18,620 nucleotides of DNA from JACMLD01 sp040007355 (GCA_040007355.1 JBDTVE010000007.1:1-18620); one strand, 5' to 3'. Positions 1 through 8,112 are shown, counted from the first letter of the stretch. The notes: generated by a model from the sequence alone, not told the origin. A program made the numbers and translations.

Positions 1-997
1 AATAAGTATTACCTGATTTCCGGTAATAAGAACTGTCCTTGCTCACACCGTCGGTATTGGTAAAGATATTATAGGTCTTACCACCCAATTGTGTTGTATT
101 GCCCGTACTAAATGTATAAAGGGTATCATCTGCCGAGCTGTTCTGGTACAAATAACTCCAGTTGGAATTGGGGGTCACCGGAAAATAATCACCCGTAGCC
201 TGTGGATCCGAAAAATCAATCTGCACTTTTACACAACCGTTTTTTACAACGGTTATCATGCCCGTAATGGAATCTGTACCGCATTTCGCCACCATGGGAT
301 AAGTACCTACCGGCAGTTTTATGCTAAAAGTGCCGGGTGGATCGCAGGTAGTAGGCGGCGAGGCGATGAACCGTGTTATCTGGCCGTTTTTACCGCCTAC
401 CGAAACGTTGATGGCGTTGATGGGAGTTGTACTGGTACCCCCGCCACAACCCGCTTTGCTCCATAATACCACCTGCCCGCTATCAGTAGAAGCAGGAGGA
501 ACCGGGGTATTTGATTTAAAGACGGCCGAAAACTTACCTTCAACAATGTTCTTATCCACACTGGCGGTGTCAAAGGCCTTACCGCGAAAACTGCCGGTAA
601 TACCCGTACTGTCAAGTTTGGTAATGATTATAGTAAAAGAATCCACCAGGGTTTGGTGGGTCTGGTATAACAATACGCCGCTGCGCATGTAGGCAAACAG
701 GCAATAGGGTATTTTATAGGTACCGGGCTTTAAATCGACAGCGAATATTTCCAATGCTATTTCATCCCTATTATCACTTGAATGGCCTCTTATACTCAGA
801 ATTTTGGAATTATTGGGCAGGGTGTCTACGGCAACGGTATCAATGGGCCCTTTAAACTGTACGGTGCCTTCCGTAAATGACCACTGAGCAGACGCGCTGT
901 TGGTAACCGTATTATTTTCAACGCTGTATTCTTTCTGGCAGGAAAAAATCGCACAGCTTATGGTGAGCAGAATCAGTAGAGGTTGTAAATGCTTCAT
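1..997 (-). CDS. Secreted lipoprotein, C-terminal part beyond left edge
   Basis: The frame is open from an ATG at 997-995 to the window edge, giving 332 residues with no stop, so the gene is truncated by the window. Residues 1-20 form a lipoprotein signal: Lys2, a hydrophobic stretch LLILLTIS, then a lipobox-like IFSC with the acylated cysteine probably Cys20. Residues about 38-160 look like a beta-rich domain ending in ITGSFRGKAFD and IVEGKFSAVF, a pattern common at the end of small Bacteroidota lipoprotein domains. Residues about 175-262 resemble a carboxypeptidase-regulatory-like beta-sandwich (GTFSIKLPVGTYPMVAKCG). From about 268 a further segment starts with YFPVTPNSNWSYLY. The protein is probably anchored in the outer membrane or faces the periplasm. 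No enzymatic motif is visible and no function is proposed. It lies 141 bases downstream of lspA, the gene for the peptidase that would process it. The start is fixed by the signal sequence. Confidence 0.85.
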   Translation of the reverse strand, partial: MKHLQPLLILLTISCAIFSCQKEYSVENNTVTNSASAQWSFTEGTVQFKGPIDTVAVDTLPNNSKILSIRGHSSDNRDEIALEIFAVDLKPGTYKIPYCLFAYMRSGVLLYQTHQTLVDSFTIIITKLDSTGITGSFRGKAFDTASVDKNIVEGKFSAVFKSNTPVPPASTDSGQVVLWSKAGCGGGTSTTPINAINVSVGGKNGQITRFIASPPTTCDPPGTFSIKLPVGTYPMVAKCGTDSITGMITVVKNGCVKVQIDFSDPQATGDYFPVTPNSNWSYLYQNSSADDTLYTFSTGNTTQLGGKTYNIFTNTDGVSKDSSYYRKSGNTY

Positions 998-1035
998 TTT
1001 GATGGGTTTGTTTTTATATGGCCGGACCTGCGGAG

Positions 1036-1043
1036 CAAACTTA
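1036..1043 (-). promoter_or_regulatory. Putative -7 promoter box of the lipoprotein gene
   Basis: On the minus strand the bases read TAAGTTTG, an exact match to the Bacteroidota -7 consensus TAnnTTTG, 38 bases upstream of the lipoprotein ATG. I see no good -33 TTTG at the usual distance. A perfect 12-base palindrome AAATGATCATTT (1049-1060) lies just upstream, where the -33 region would be. Confidence 0.4.
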
Positions 1044-1138
1044 GCAGGAAATGATCATTTTGAGGCCATTCTTTTCTTTTTTATACGAAGCGATTTCAAT
1101 AACGGTTGGTAAATAATATACCGCCCGTGCAGCGTGGA

Positions 1139-1852
1139 TTAAGATACCTGCATATTGTCGTTTACCGGGGAATTGGTTTCCACTACAGCATGCTGGTTAT
1201 TGTCTTCTTTTTTAAAGAACCGGCGCTGGAAAACCAGAATGGTAATCACACCGGTGGAAATTGCCGCATCTGCTATATTAAAAACAGGACTAAAAAAAGT
1301 AAACCTTTCGCCTCCCATAAAAGGTATCCAGGCGGGTAACAGCCTGTCTTTTATGATCGGGAAATAGAGCATATCCACCACTTTACCATGTAAAAAACCG
1401 GCATATCCTTTTGGGGGAAACAGTTGCGCCACATGAAAGCGGGTGCTTTCGTCGAAAATGAGTCCGTAGAACATGCTGTCTATTAAATTGCCCAGGGCTC
1501 CGGCAAAGATCAATGCCGCACAGATGATAAAGCCGCGGTGGTATTTTTTTTGAATAAAGCTGCGCAGTATAAAAACACCCGCCACTACTGCCACCAGCCG
1601 GAAAAGGGTAAGTATCATTTTGCCCCAGTTGCCGCCCAGTTCCCAACCCCAGGCCATGCCGGAGTTTTCTACAAAGTATACCTGGAACCAGTTGCCGCCC
1701 AGGGGCCGCAGCCCGCGGTCATAAGACGTAAGCATGGCATGATACTGATCCCAGTCTTCGCTCAGGGGCATATGCGTTTTCACCCAGAATTTAAGCGCTT
1801 GATCTATAATAAGAATGAGCAGGATCAACAAAACAATATTTCTTCCCTTCAC
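1139..1852 (-). CDS. lspA: Lipoprotein signal peptidase (signal peptidase II)
   Basis: This integral inner-membrane aspartyl protease cleaves the signal peptide of prolipoproteins before the lipid-modified cysteine. All family motifs are visible in order in the 237 residues: a first membrane helix with DQALKFWV (Asp17), ENSGMAWG (62-69), GALGNLIDS (118-126), then the two catalytic-dyad regions HGKVVDML (Asp160) and FNIADAAI (Asp195). It is longer than the roughly 160-170 residues of proteobacterial LspA, mainly because of periplasmic segments at about 30-55 and 126-185, which is usual for Bacteroidota. A charged, probably cytoplasmic tail follows the last helix (residues 211-237). A gap of 188 bases separates it from murF-alr upstream, and a promoter-like box lies in that gap. 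The partial gene downstream encodes a likely substrate lipoprotein. No clear terminator was seen after the stop. Confidence 0.95.
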   Translation of the reverse strand: MKGRNIVLLILLILIIDQALKFWVKTHMPLSEDWDQYHAMLTSYDRGLRPLGGNWFQVYFVENSGMAWGWELGGNWGKMILTLFRLVAVVAGVFILRSFIQKKYHRGFIICAALIFAGALGNLIDSMFYGLIFDESTRFHVAQLFPPKGYAGFLHGKVVDMLYFPIIKDRLLPAWIPFMGGERFTFFSPVFNIADAAISTGVITILVFQRRFFKKEDNNQHAVVETNSPVNDNMQVS

Positions 1853-1869
1853 CGGTTGTCTTTTATTGG

Positions 1870-1877
1870 CAAATATA
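1870..1877 (-). promoter_or_regulatory. Putative -7 promoter box of lspA
   Basis: The minus strand reads TATATTTG, an exact match to TAnnTTTG, with 17 bases between the box and the lspA ATG. That would place the transcript start only about 10 bases before the gene. A -33 TTTG at normal spacing is not obvious. This suggests lspA may have its own promoter rather than depending only on read-through from murF-alr. Confidence 0.42.
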
Positions 1878-1933
1878 ATGGTTTAATAGGCAGCTGCCGG
1901 GCCATCCAGCAAAGTGGGTGTTAAAATATGGGT

Positions 1934-2029
1934 TCATTTTTTAACCCGGTCCAGGAATATATTCAGCGCTGCTGTAACCCCTTCCGAAAAGTATTTCTTC
2001 TCCAGGATGGCTTCAACGAAGACAGTCAC
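1934..2029 (-). CDS. Possible 31-codon small ORF after murF-alr
   Basis: A GTG at 2029-2027 opens a 31-codon frame ending in TGA at 1936-1934, starting 11 bases after the murF-alr stop codon. The predicted peptide (VTVFVEAILEKKYFS, then EGVTAALNIFLDRVKK) has the look of two amphipathic helices and contains no low-complexity sequence. The frame extends upstream for six more sense codons with no ATG before meeting a stop inside the murF-alr coding end. I do not recognise the peptide. It may be a translationally coupled small protein, the remnant of a lost gene, or chance. It is the only coding-like signal in the 188 bases between lspA and murF-alr. Confidence 0.2.
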   Translation of the reverse strand: MTVFVEAILEKKYFSEGVTAALNIFLDRVKK

Positions 2030-2040
2030 CCAACCGGCTC

Positions 2041-4536
2041 TTATTCTTCAAAATACACGCGTTTTACCCGCTGTGATATGCCGGCCATTATTTCGTAGGG
2101 GATGGTTTGCGCCCAGGTTGCCACCTTACGTACAGACAATTGCCTGCCAAATACAATTACCTCATCACCTTCTTCAACGGGCCCGGCGTCTGTTACATCA
2201 AGCATGGTCATATCCATATTTATATTGCCAATAACAGGCGATTGCCGGCCATTTACCAGCATATGGCCAAGACCGTTGCTTAGTCTTCGGGGATAACCAT
2301 CGGCATACCCTAGTCTTACCGTTGCTATAAGGCTGTCCCGGTCTGCAATTCCCTTGCGGCCATAGCCAACCGTTTCCCCCTTCTTCACCTGTTTTACCTG
2401 TGCAACTGTGGTCTTCAGTGTGGAAACCTCCCTGAGGTCCAATGCGTGTGTACCGGCACTGCCAATACCATACAGGCCAATGCCCAGTCTTACCATATCC
2501 AATTGCAGTAGTGGATGCCGCACAATGGCGGCGGAATTAGCTATATGTCTCAGAAACGGATAGGCAATCTTTTTTTGGAGGATGGCGGTAGCGGCAAAAT
2601 ATTTCTCGGCCTGTTTCTGCGTAAATGTATCCTCCCCGGGGTCTTCACTGGCCACCAGGTGCGTAAACACAGATTGTATTTTACAATTGCCCGATGCCAG
2701 CCGGTCTGCCAGCTGGTCCATATCTTCCGGGTTAAAACCAAGCCGGTTCATACCTGTTTCCAGTTCTATGTGCACCGGAAACAGTTGCAGGCCTTCGGTT
2801 TTCAAAAAGGCTTCCAATAAATGCAGCATGCCAAACGACCAGATAACCGGTTCCAGGTTAAACTGGACCAGGGAATCAAAGGTGTTGACCGCCGGGTTCA
2901 TCACCATAATGGGTAAGCTGATGCCGGCTTTGCGCAGTTCCACGCCCTCATCTGTATAGGCCACGGCCAGCCAGTCTACCTTATGAAATTCCAGCAGGCT
3001 GGCAATCTCATAGGAGCCGCTGCCGTAAGAAGAGGCTTTTACCATTGCCATTACCCGGGTGGCGGGTTTCAGCACCTGTTGATATTGCCGCAGGTTGTGC
3101 AGCATATCGCTTAAATTTATTTCCAGCACCGTTTGGTGTACCTGCTGCTCCAGCAGGGGGAGCAACTGCTCAAATGCGAACACCCGGGCGCCTTTCAGCA
3201 GGATGGTCTCATGCTGGAACTTTATATGAAAAAAGTCTTTTTTGAAGGCATGGGTGTTTTCATAGAAGCCGGTTTCCAGGCAGGGTATGGATTCAAAAAA
3301 TTTTTTGTGTCGAAGCAGTTGGGGGCCGATGCCGATAAAACGGTTGATTTTTTTTTCGGTCAGCACCGCTGCAACCAACTGGTACAATTCATTTTCACTT
3401 TTCCCGCTTTCCAGGATATCAGAGAGTATGATCGTTTTGCGTGCATGCTGCGGTTGCCTGGCCAGGAAATCAAGGGCAATGTTGAGTGAACTAAGGTCGG
3501 CGGAATAGCTGTCGTTGATAATTGAGCAGTTATTGATTCCTTTTTTCAGCTCAAGGCGCATGGCTATGGGCGATAGTTTTTGTATGGCTTCCTGTATGGT
3601 GCGATGATCCAGGCCCAGGTAGAGCAGGGTACAATAACAGGTCAGTACGTTTTCCAGCGAGGCATCATCTGTAAAAGGGATCGTAAACGAAACCTCCGTT
3701 TCGTTGTAGATAGCCGTTATATAAGTCCGGGTATCATCTTTTATCAAAGAAATAATACGGAATGCCGCTTCCGTTTTGGTACTCCAGGCAAACACCTGCA
3801 GTTTGTCGCCCGGTTTGTTACGCAGGTGTTGAACCAGTTCTGCTACCGCCTCATTTATTTCCGGGTAATCGCTGCAGTAAATCAGGGTATCGGCATGTTT
3901 GAATAATTGTATTTTTTCCCTTACTTTTTGCCGCAGGTTTAAAAACCCTTCGCTGTGTGCCTCGCCAATATTGGTAAATATGCCAATGGTGGGTTGTATT
4001 ATTTTTTCCAGTTTGTCCATTTCGCCTGTTTGCGAAATACCTGCTTCAAACAAGCCCAGCGTGTATTGGTTGTTCATCTGCCATACGCTCAGCGGAACGC
4101 CGGTTTGGGAATTATAACTTTTGGGGCTGCGCACAATAGTATACCGGTCTTCCAGCAACTGGTTCAGCCATTCTTTTACAATGGTTTTGCCATTGCTTCC
4201 GGTAATGCCAATGACGGGGAACGCAAATTGCTTACGGTGATAGGCCGCCAGTTGTTGCAGGGCCTGCAGCGTATCATTCACCAGTATACTGTTCGCATCC
4301 TGCGGCAGGTCAAGATCGTCTTCCCGGGAAACAATAAAGTTCCGGACGCCTTTGTCATACGCTTCCGTCAAAAAATGATGGCCATCTCGCCGCGGCCCCT
4401 GCAAGGCAAAAAAAAGGGAACTGGCCGGGAACAACACTTTCCTGCTATCGGGCAACAGGTATTCAATATTGGCAGAAGCAACCTGCTGCAGCCACCGGCC
4501 TTTTACAATGCTACATATTTGTTCAATGCTGTACAC
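2041..4536 (-). CDS. murF-alr: Bifunctional MurF ligase / alanine racemase
   Basis: This 831-residue cytoplasmic fusion joins two steps of peptidoglycan synthesis. The N-terminal half (about 1-462) is UDP-N-acetylmuramoyl-tripeptide:D-alanyl-D-alanine ligase, with the ATP-binding P-loop GITGSNGKT (110-118), FEAGISQTGEMDKLE in the central domain, and the C-terminal Mur-ligase motifs NDSYSADLSS (341-350) and LLKGARVFAFEQL (447-459). The C-terminal half (about 465-831) is a fold-type III PLP-dependent alanine racemase. The PLP-binding lysine is Lys500 in MVKASSYGSG, and the second catalytic base is probably Tyr744 in RLGYADGYPR. Substrate-side motifs GMNRLGF and NINMDMTMLDV are also present. The fusion is characteristic of Bacteroidota and would couple D-alanine production to the pathway that consumes it. 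It starts 43 bases after the upstream terC stop, so co-transcription is plausible, although a weak promoter-like TATGTTTT lies at 4548-4555. No frameshift is seen. Confidence 0.95.
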   Translation of the reverse strand: MYSIEQICSIVKGRWLQQVASANIEYLLPDSRKVLFPASSLFFALQGPRRDGHHFLTEAYDKGVRNFIVSREDDLDLPQDANSILVNDTLQALQQLAAYHRKQFAFPVIGITGSNGKTIVKEWLNQLLEDRYTIVRSPKSYNSQTGVPLSVWQMNNQYTLGLFEAGISQTGEMDKLEKIIQPTIGIFTNIGEAHSEGFLNLRQKVREKIQLFKHADTLIYCSDYPEINEAVAELVQHLRNKPGDKLQVFAWSTKTEAAFRIISLIKDDTRTYITAIYNETEVSFTIPFTDDASLENVLTCYCTLLYLGLDHRTIQEAIQKLSPIAMRLELKKGINNCSIINDSYSADLSSLNIALDFLARQPQHARKTIILSDILESGKSENELYQLVAAVLTEKKINRFIGIGPQLLRHKKFFESIPCLETGFYENTHAFKKDFFHIKFQHETILLKGARVFAFEQLLPLLEQQVHQTVLEINLSDMLHNLRQYQQVLKPATRVMAMVKASSYGSGSYEIASLLEFHKVDWLAVAYTDEGVELRKAGISLPIMVMNPAVNTFDSLVQFNLEPVIWSFGMLHLLEAFLKTEGLQLFPVHIELETGMNRLGFNPEDMDQLADRLASGNCKIQSVFTHLVASEDPGEDTFTQKQAEKYFAATAILQKKIAYPFLRHIANSAAIVRHPLLQLDMVRLGIGLYGIGSAGTHALDLREVSTLKTTVAQVKQVKKGETVGYGRKGIADRDSLIATVRLGYADGYPRRLSNGLGHMLVNGRQSPVIGNINMDMTMLDVTDAGPVEEGDEVIVFGRQLSVRKVATWAQTIPYEIMAGISQRVKRVYFEE

Positions 4537-4579
4537 AAAAAGAAATTAAAACATACCGTATTTGCTGCGGCATGCGGTA

Positions 4580-5518
4580 TTATTCCGGTTCATTGTCCTT
4601 TTCCGCTGTTTGCACTGAATAAAGAATAGCGCCCACCAGGCAAACCACGATAACGAGTAAAGAAATATAAACAGGTGTATGGATATCAATATATTTTATT
4701 TCCGCCAGCATCTTAAGCCCGATAAATATCAGCACAATGGCAATGCCCTGCTGCAGGTGGCTGAACTTATCCACCGCACCCTTCAGCAGGAAAAATAAAG
4801 ACCGCAGACCCAGTACCGCAAATATATTGGAAGTATAAATAACCAGCCTGTCCTGTGAAATAGCAAACACCGCGGGTATGGAATCCAGCGCAAACAGCAC
4901 GTCGATGGTGGCCAGCATAACAATCACCACAAAAATTTTTGTATAAAACCGTTTCCCGTTTTTGACAAGGGTTACGTGAAGACCGCTTTCTTCCGTGGTA
5001 AGCGGGAAGGCTTTTTTTAATACCCGGTAGATACGGTTGTTTTCCAAATCAACCTCTTCCTCCTTTTTTGCGCCAAACATTTTTATACCGGTAAATACCA
5101 GTATCACGCCAAAAATATACAGTATCCAGTTGAACCGCTCCACCAGTTCTATCCCTATGGAAATAAAAATAATACGCAGTAGTATTGCCATTAATATGCC
5201 AACCAGTAATACCCGAGCATAATGGTTTTCTTTTATTCCAAAAAAAGTAAAGATGAGGATAAATACGAAAATATTATCGATGCTCAGGCTCCATTCCATG
5301 AGGTATGCGCTGACATATTCAACCGCCACAGTATGGGAAATTTCAATGGCCAGAAAAATACCAAACCCAAGGGCTAATGCAACCCAGAAAATGGTTTGCA
5401 AAAGGGCTTTTTTGGTGGAAACAATGGCCGATTTTTTACTTAGCAGGCCTAAATCAAATATCAGCGCCAGTGCCAAAGCAATTCCAAATACCAGATACGT
5501 TACCTGCTCTCTTGTCAT
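4580..5518 (-). CDS. TerC/Alx-family membrane metal exporter
   Basis: The 312 residues form about eight to nine membrane helices of the TerC family (Alx/YceF/MeeF group), members of which export manganese or adjust metal levels; older names tie the family to tellurium resistance. The two acidic signature regions are intact: MEWSLSIDNIFVF (74-86, with Glu75 and Asp81) and ATIDVLFALDSIPAVFAIS (203-221, with Asp206 and Asp212). A charged cytoplasmic loop (about 148-195, KKEEEVDLENN) separates the two halves. The first helix includes FDLGLL, as in Alx proteins. The length is normal for the Alx type. A perfect TAnnTTTG box lies 18 bases upstream of the ATG, leaving a leader too short for a yybP-ykoY manganese riboswitch, so such control is not expected here. 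Substrate specificity cannot be read from the sequence. The gene symbol is left empty because terC and alx are both used for this family. Confidence 0.9.
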   Translation of the reverse strand: MTREQVTYLVFGIALALALIFDLGLLSKKSAIVSTKKALLQTIFWVALALGFGIFLAIEISHTVAVEYVSAYLMEWSLSIDNIFVFILIFTFFGIKENHYARVLLVGILMAILLRIIFISIGIELVERFNWILYIFGVILVFTGIKMFGAKKEEEVDLENNRIYRVLKKAFPLTTEESGLHVTLVKNGKRFYTKIFVVIVMLATIDVLFALDSIPAVFAISQDRLVIYTSNIFAVLGLRSLFFLLKGAVDKFSHLQQGIAIVLIFIGLKMLAEIKYIDIHTPVYISLLVIVVCLVGAILYSVQTAEKDNEPE

Positions 5519-5536
5519 TGATTAATTGTAATACCG

Positions 5537-5544
5537 CAAAGATA
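5537..5544 (-). promoter_or_regulatory. Promoter -7 box of the TerC-family gene
   Basis: The minus strand reads TATCTTTG, an exact match to TAnnTTTG and a very common form of it. With a start about 7 bases downstream, the leader before the ATG at 5518 would be about 12 bases. The expected -33 region falls inside the heptamer-repeat array that begins immediately upstream, and no TTTG is visible there. Confidence 0.5.
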
Positions 5545-5674
5545 GTTGATAGTCGCTAGTCTGTAGTCGTTCGTCCTTTTGCGTTGAACTAGTCGTTATT
5601 GAGTCATTGGTCTTTGATTCGAACTCCTGGCTACAGACTCCGACTAACGGCTAACGGCTAACGACTAACGACTA
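5544..5674. repeat. Inverted arrays of AGTCGTT-like heptamers
   Basis: At 5642-5674 the plus strand carries four whole units and one partial unit of a 7-base tandem repeat: GACTAAC, GGCTAAC, GGCTAAC, GACTAAC, GACTA. On the minus strand these read as AGTCGTT or AGCCGTT. At 5544-5571 the plus strand carries four heptamers in the opposite orientation: AGTTGAT, AGTCGCT, AGTCTGT, AGTCGTT. AGTCGTT recurs at 5591-5597. An imperfect inverted repeat pairs 5550-5566 (TAGTCG, then AGTCTGTAG) with 5631-5646 (CTACAGACT, then CGACTA). The right-hand array covers the gldG stop codon and the left-hand array abuts the terC promoter. There is no ORF inside. It may be a dispersed non-coding repeat, and as RNA it could fold into a long hairpin between the two genes. 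Confidence 0.8.
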
Positions 5675-7377
5675 TATTTCCTCTTCCGCATAAACTGGAA
5701 CAAGCTTCCAAAAACAATCACCAACAGCAGGGGCGCGAGGATATTAATAAGTTGCCATTTTGCTTTATCGGTTTCCAGTTTTTTCTTATCCAGCAAACGG
5801 AGTGTGAGGTCTTTGCTGCGGGTTTCCAGTATGCCCGAATTATCAACCAGGTATTCAATACAGTTCATGATGAATTCGCTGTTGGCATATTTATACCGGA
5901 ACGCGGGATATACTTCGGGCATTCCCATCTGCAGAGGACCATCGGTTTGCGTTACCGGGTTAAGGGCCATGTCACCGTCTGCAATAACAATCATTTTACC
6001 GGGTGTGCCGGTCTGCGCCGTAAACGGTTCACCTATTCCGGTTAGCCGGTTCCGCATGTCTGTACCCAGGCGGTTGGTAAATAAAGAATTGAACTGTCCT
6101 TCCAGTAAAACGGCCACGGGGATATTGCCTCCATTGAATTTTTTTAGGTCTTCTTCGGTTTGTATACTGTTCCAACTAACTTTTGCCGGGCTGCTGAGTA
6201 TCCGGCTTTCGGCCGAGGTGGCCAGCAATATGGTTTTACGGATACCTGGCGCGGCCACGGTATCAATGCTGTTGGGAAATTCCGCCACCACATAGTCGAG
6301 GTTTTTTGCAATGGGATGGTTATTGTAATTGGTAAGCAGCGGGAAATAAGTCCAGTTCAATGGCTGAACCTGGGGTTTGCCTCCTGCTTCGCCAATGGTA
6401 GTGGCAATCCTTGCGCAGGTTATATCCTGCACCAGGTCCTGGTTAATGCGCACCCCGTACTTAAAAAGGATGTCCTCCAGGTTAAGACCCCGGTCAAAAG
6501 CAATAAAATCATTTTGTACCCTGCGCAGGCTGTCCATTTCGGCGTATAGCTGGTCTATCATCCACAGTATTTTACCACCATGCATTACGTACTGGTCTAT
6601 CTTCAGCTTTTGTTCGTCTGTAAACTTCTCCGTAGGCTTTACCATGATCATGGCGCTAAAAACAGCGGGGATGGAAGGAAAGCTGTCCAGTTTAAAAATA
6701 CGGAATGCATAGTTGGGTTTCAGGTTCCTTTCAATAAGATCATACACATTGTAAGAAAGCGGTTCCCCATTACCTATAAGATAGCCAACAAGCGGCACAC
6801 TATCCCTGGTAAGTTTGTGAATGGCATTGGCAAATTTATATTCCAGGGTGGCTTCCACGCGGTTAATGGAACTTTCATCCAGGTCTGAGTTCTGGCCTGC
6901 CAGCAGGTCTACTGCCATTACCCTATTTTTATACGATACCAGGGCACCTGGCACTACCTGTCGCTGTTCCGAACCTTCCCCTTCCTTTACCTGGGCATCA
7001 ATGGTATAAGGTTTAATACCCAGCCTAGCAATGGAATCCAGAAAATAAGTTTTGGCCGAATCGCTTAGCCCCGCGCCGGGTTTTTCAAACACATACCTGA
7101 TATTACTGCGTCCAATTTCCTTAAACTCCTGCAATAATTCCGTAGTGCTGTTTCTTAGTTTTTTAAAATCTTTGGGTAGATTACCATCCAGGAAAACCGT
7201 GATGTTTACCTGGCCGTTAACCTGTTTCAGCATTTTTTTGGTGGGTTGGGAAAGCGTAAACCGTTTTTCCGCCGTAAGGTCTGCGCGAACCGTAAACCAG
7301 GATGCTGCATAGTTAACCAGCACCAGTAATGCAAGCAGGATCAACCACCAGTATTTTGTAGCCAGTATTTTTTTCAT
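5665..7377 (-). CDS. gldG: Gliding-motility ABC transporter component GldG
   Basis: GldG is an auxiliary component of the GldAFG ABC system needed for gliding in Flavobacterium. The 570-residue protein has an N-terminal membrane helix (about 10-29), then RADLTAEKRFTLS (31-43), the hallmark start of the family. A large extracytoplasmic ABC-type auxiliary domain follows (about 45-535), including VVPGALVSYKNR, IGNGEPLSYN and KMIVIADGDMALNP. A C-terminal membrane helix (about 543-562) ends with basic residues MRKRKYSR. Its ATG overlaps the TAA of gldF by one base (TAATG), so the two are co-transcribed and probably translationally coupled. The last two codons and the TAG stop are supplied by a tandem heptamer repeat, so the extreme C-terminus may differ from that of relatives. 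The ATPase gldA is not in this window; it is usually encoded elsewhere. Confidence 0.93.
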   Translation of the reverse strand: MKKILATKYWWLILLALLVLVNYAASWFTVRADLTAEKRFTLSQPTKKMLKQVNGQVNITVFLDGNLPKDFKKLRNSTTELLQEFKEIGRSNIRYVFEKPGAGLSDSAKTYFLDSIARLGIKPYTIDAQVKEGEGSEQRQVVPGALVSYKNRVMAVDLLAGQNSDLDESSINRVEATLEYKFANAIHKLTRDSVPLVGYLIGNGEPLSYNVYDLIERNLKPNYAFRIFKLDSFPSIPAVFSAMIMVKPTEKFTDEQKLKIDQYVMHGGKILWMIDQLYAEMDSLRRVQNDFIAFDRGLNLEDILFKYGVRINQDLVQDITCARIATTIGEAGGKPQVQPLNWTYFPLLTNYNNHPIAKNLDYVVAEFPNSIDTVAAPGIRKTILLATSAESRILSSPAKVSWNSIQTEEDLKKFNGGNIPVAVLLEGQFNSLFTNRLGTDMRNRLTGIGEPFTAQTGTPGKMIVIADGDMALNPVTQTDGPLQMGMPEVYPAFRYKYANSEFIMNCIEYLVDNSGILETRSKDLTLRLLDKKKLETDKAKWQLINILAPLLLVIVFGSLFQFMRKRKYSR

Positions 7378-8108
7378 TAAGGCTTTCTTTTAAGGAGGTT
7401 GCGTTGGGTAAACAATAAAAAGAAGGCAATGATGCTGATAAAATAAACAATATCACGACTGTCTATAACACCCCTGCTGATACTGCGGTAATGAAAATCG
7501 ATGCCCAGCATCTCAATATAATAACCCGCACCAGCGGCCAGCGTGCCTATCCGACTGATGGCGTTAAAACCAGTGTAGAGAATGAAACAGGTAAATGCGC
7601 TTACAATAAAAGCTACTACTGAATTGGCTGTTAGACTGCTGCAGCAAATACCCATAGCGGTGAACACGGCAGCTAAAAAAAACAATCCTATATACGACCC
7701 CGTTGTACCGCCGACATCAAGACCGGCATTGGCAAAACTTAAGGACTGGATGCTGAAAGTATACAGCAGGGTGGGCAGCAGCGCCAACACTACTACCAGC
7801 AGGCAACCCAGGTATTTACCGGCTACTACCGAGGCCTGGCCCAGCGGCTTTGTCTGCAGTATTTCGTAGGTACCGGTTTTAAATTCATCGGCAAGGCTGC
7901 GCATGGTAACGGCCGGCACCAAAAACGTGAGTATCCAGGGCGCCAGGGCAAAAAACCGGTCCAGGGTGGCATAGCCAAAATCCAGTATATTGGTATCCGG
8001 AAAAACAAACAAGAACAGTCCGTTAAGCAACAGGAATACCGCAAGGGCTATAATACCGGTAAGACTGCTGAAAAACTGCCGTAATTCTTTTTTACAAACA
8101 GGCCACAT
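7377..8108 (-). CDS. gldF: Gliding-motility ABC transporter permease GldF
   Basis: This 243-residue inner-membrane permease belongs to the ABC-2 type family and has about six membrane helices. It starts with the cytoplasmic segment MWPVCKKELRQFFSS, typical of GldF, followed by the first helix (about 17-36). The motif LADEFKTGTYEILQTKPLG (72-90) is the conserved cytoplasmic loop of this permease family, thought to contact the ATPase. The length matches known GldF proteins. It is directly coupled to gldG through a one-base stop/start overlap, and together they would form the membrane part of the GldAFG transporter with a separately encoded GldA. A perfect TAnnTTTG box ends five bases before the ATG, so the transcript may have almost no leader. 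Gliding itself cannot be concluded from these two genes, since they also occur in non-gliding Bacteroidota. Confidence 0.93.
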   Translation of the reverse strand: MWPVCKKELRQFFSSLTGIIALAVFLLLNGLFLFVFPDTNILDFGYATLDRFFALAPWILTFLVPAVTMRSLADEFKTGTYEILQTKPLGQASVVAGKYLGCLLVVVLALLPTLLYTFSIQSLSFANAGLDVGGTTGSYIGLFFLAAVFTAMGICCSSLTANSVVAFIVSAFTCFILYTGFNAISRIGTLAAGAGYYIEMLGIDFHYRSISRGVIDSRDIVYFISIIAFFLLFTQRNLLKRKP

Positions 8109-8112
8109 GGGT

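Noticed and set aside
1538..1924. 128-codon plus-strand frame opposite lspA
   Set aside because: lspA has all catalytic motifs on the other strand; this frame has no signal, motif or promoter.
3955..4629. 224-codon plus-strand frame opposite murF-alr and the TerC-family gene
   Set aside because: It lies antisense to two well-supported genes with intact motifs; the composition is that of an antisense shadow.
4537..5540. Possible yybP-ykoY manganese riboswitch for the TerC-family gene
   Set aside because: The best promoter box lies only 18 bases upstream of the ATG, so there is no room for the riboswitch in the leader, and none of its conserved loops was seen further upstream.
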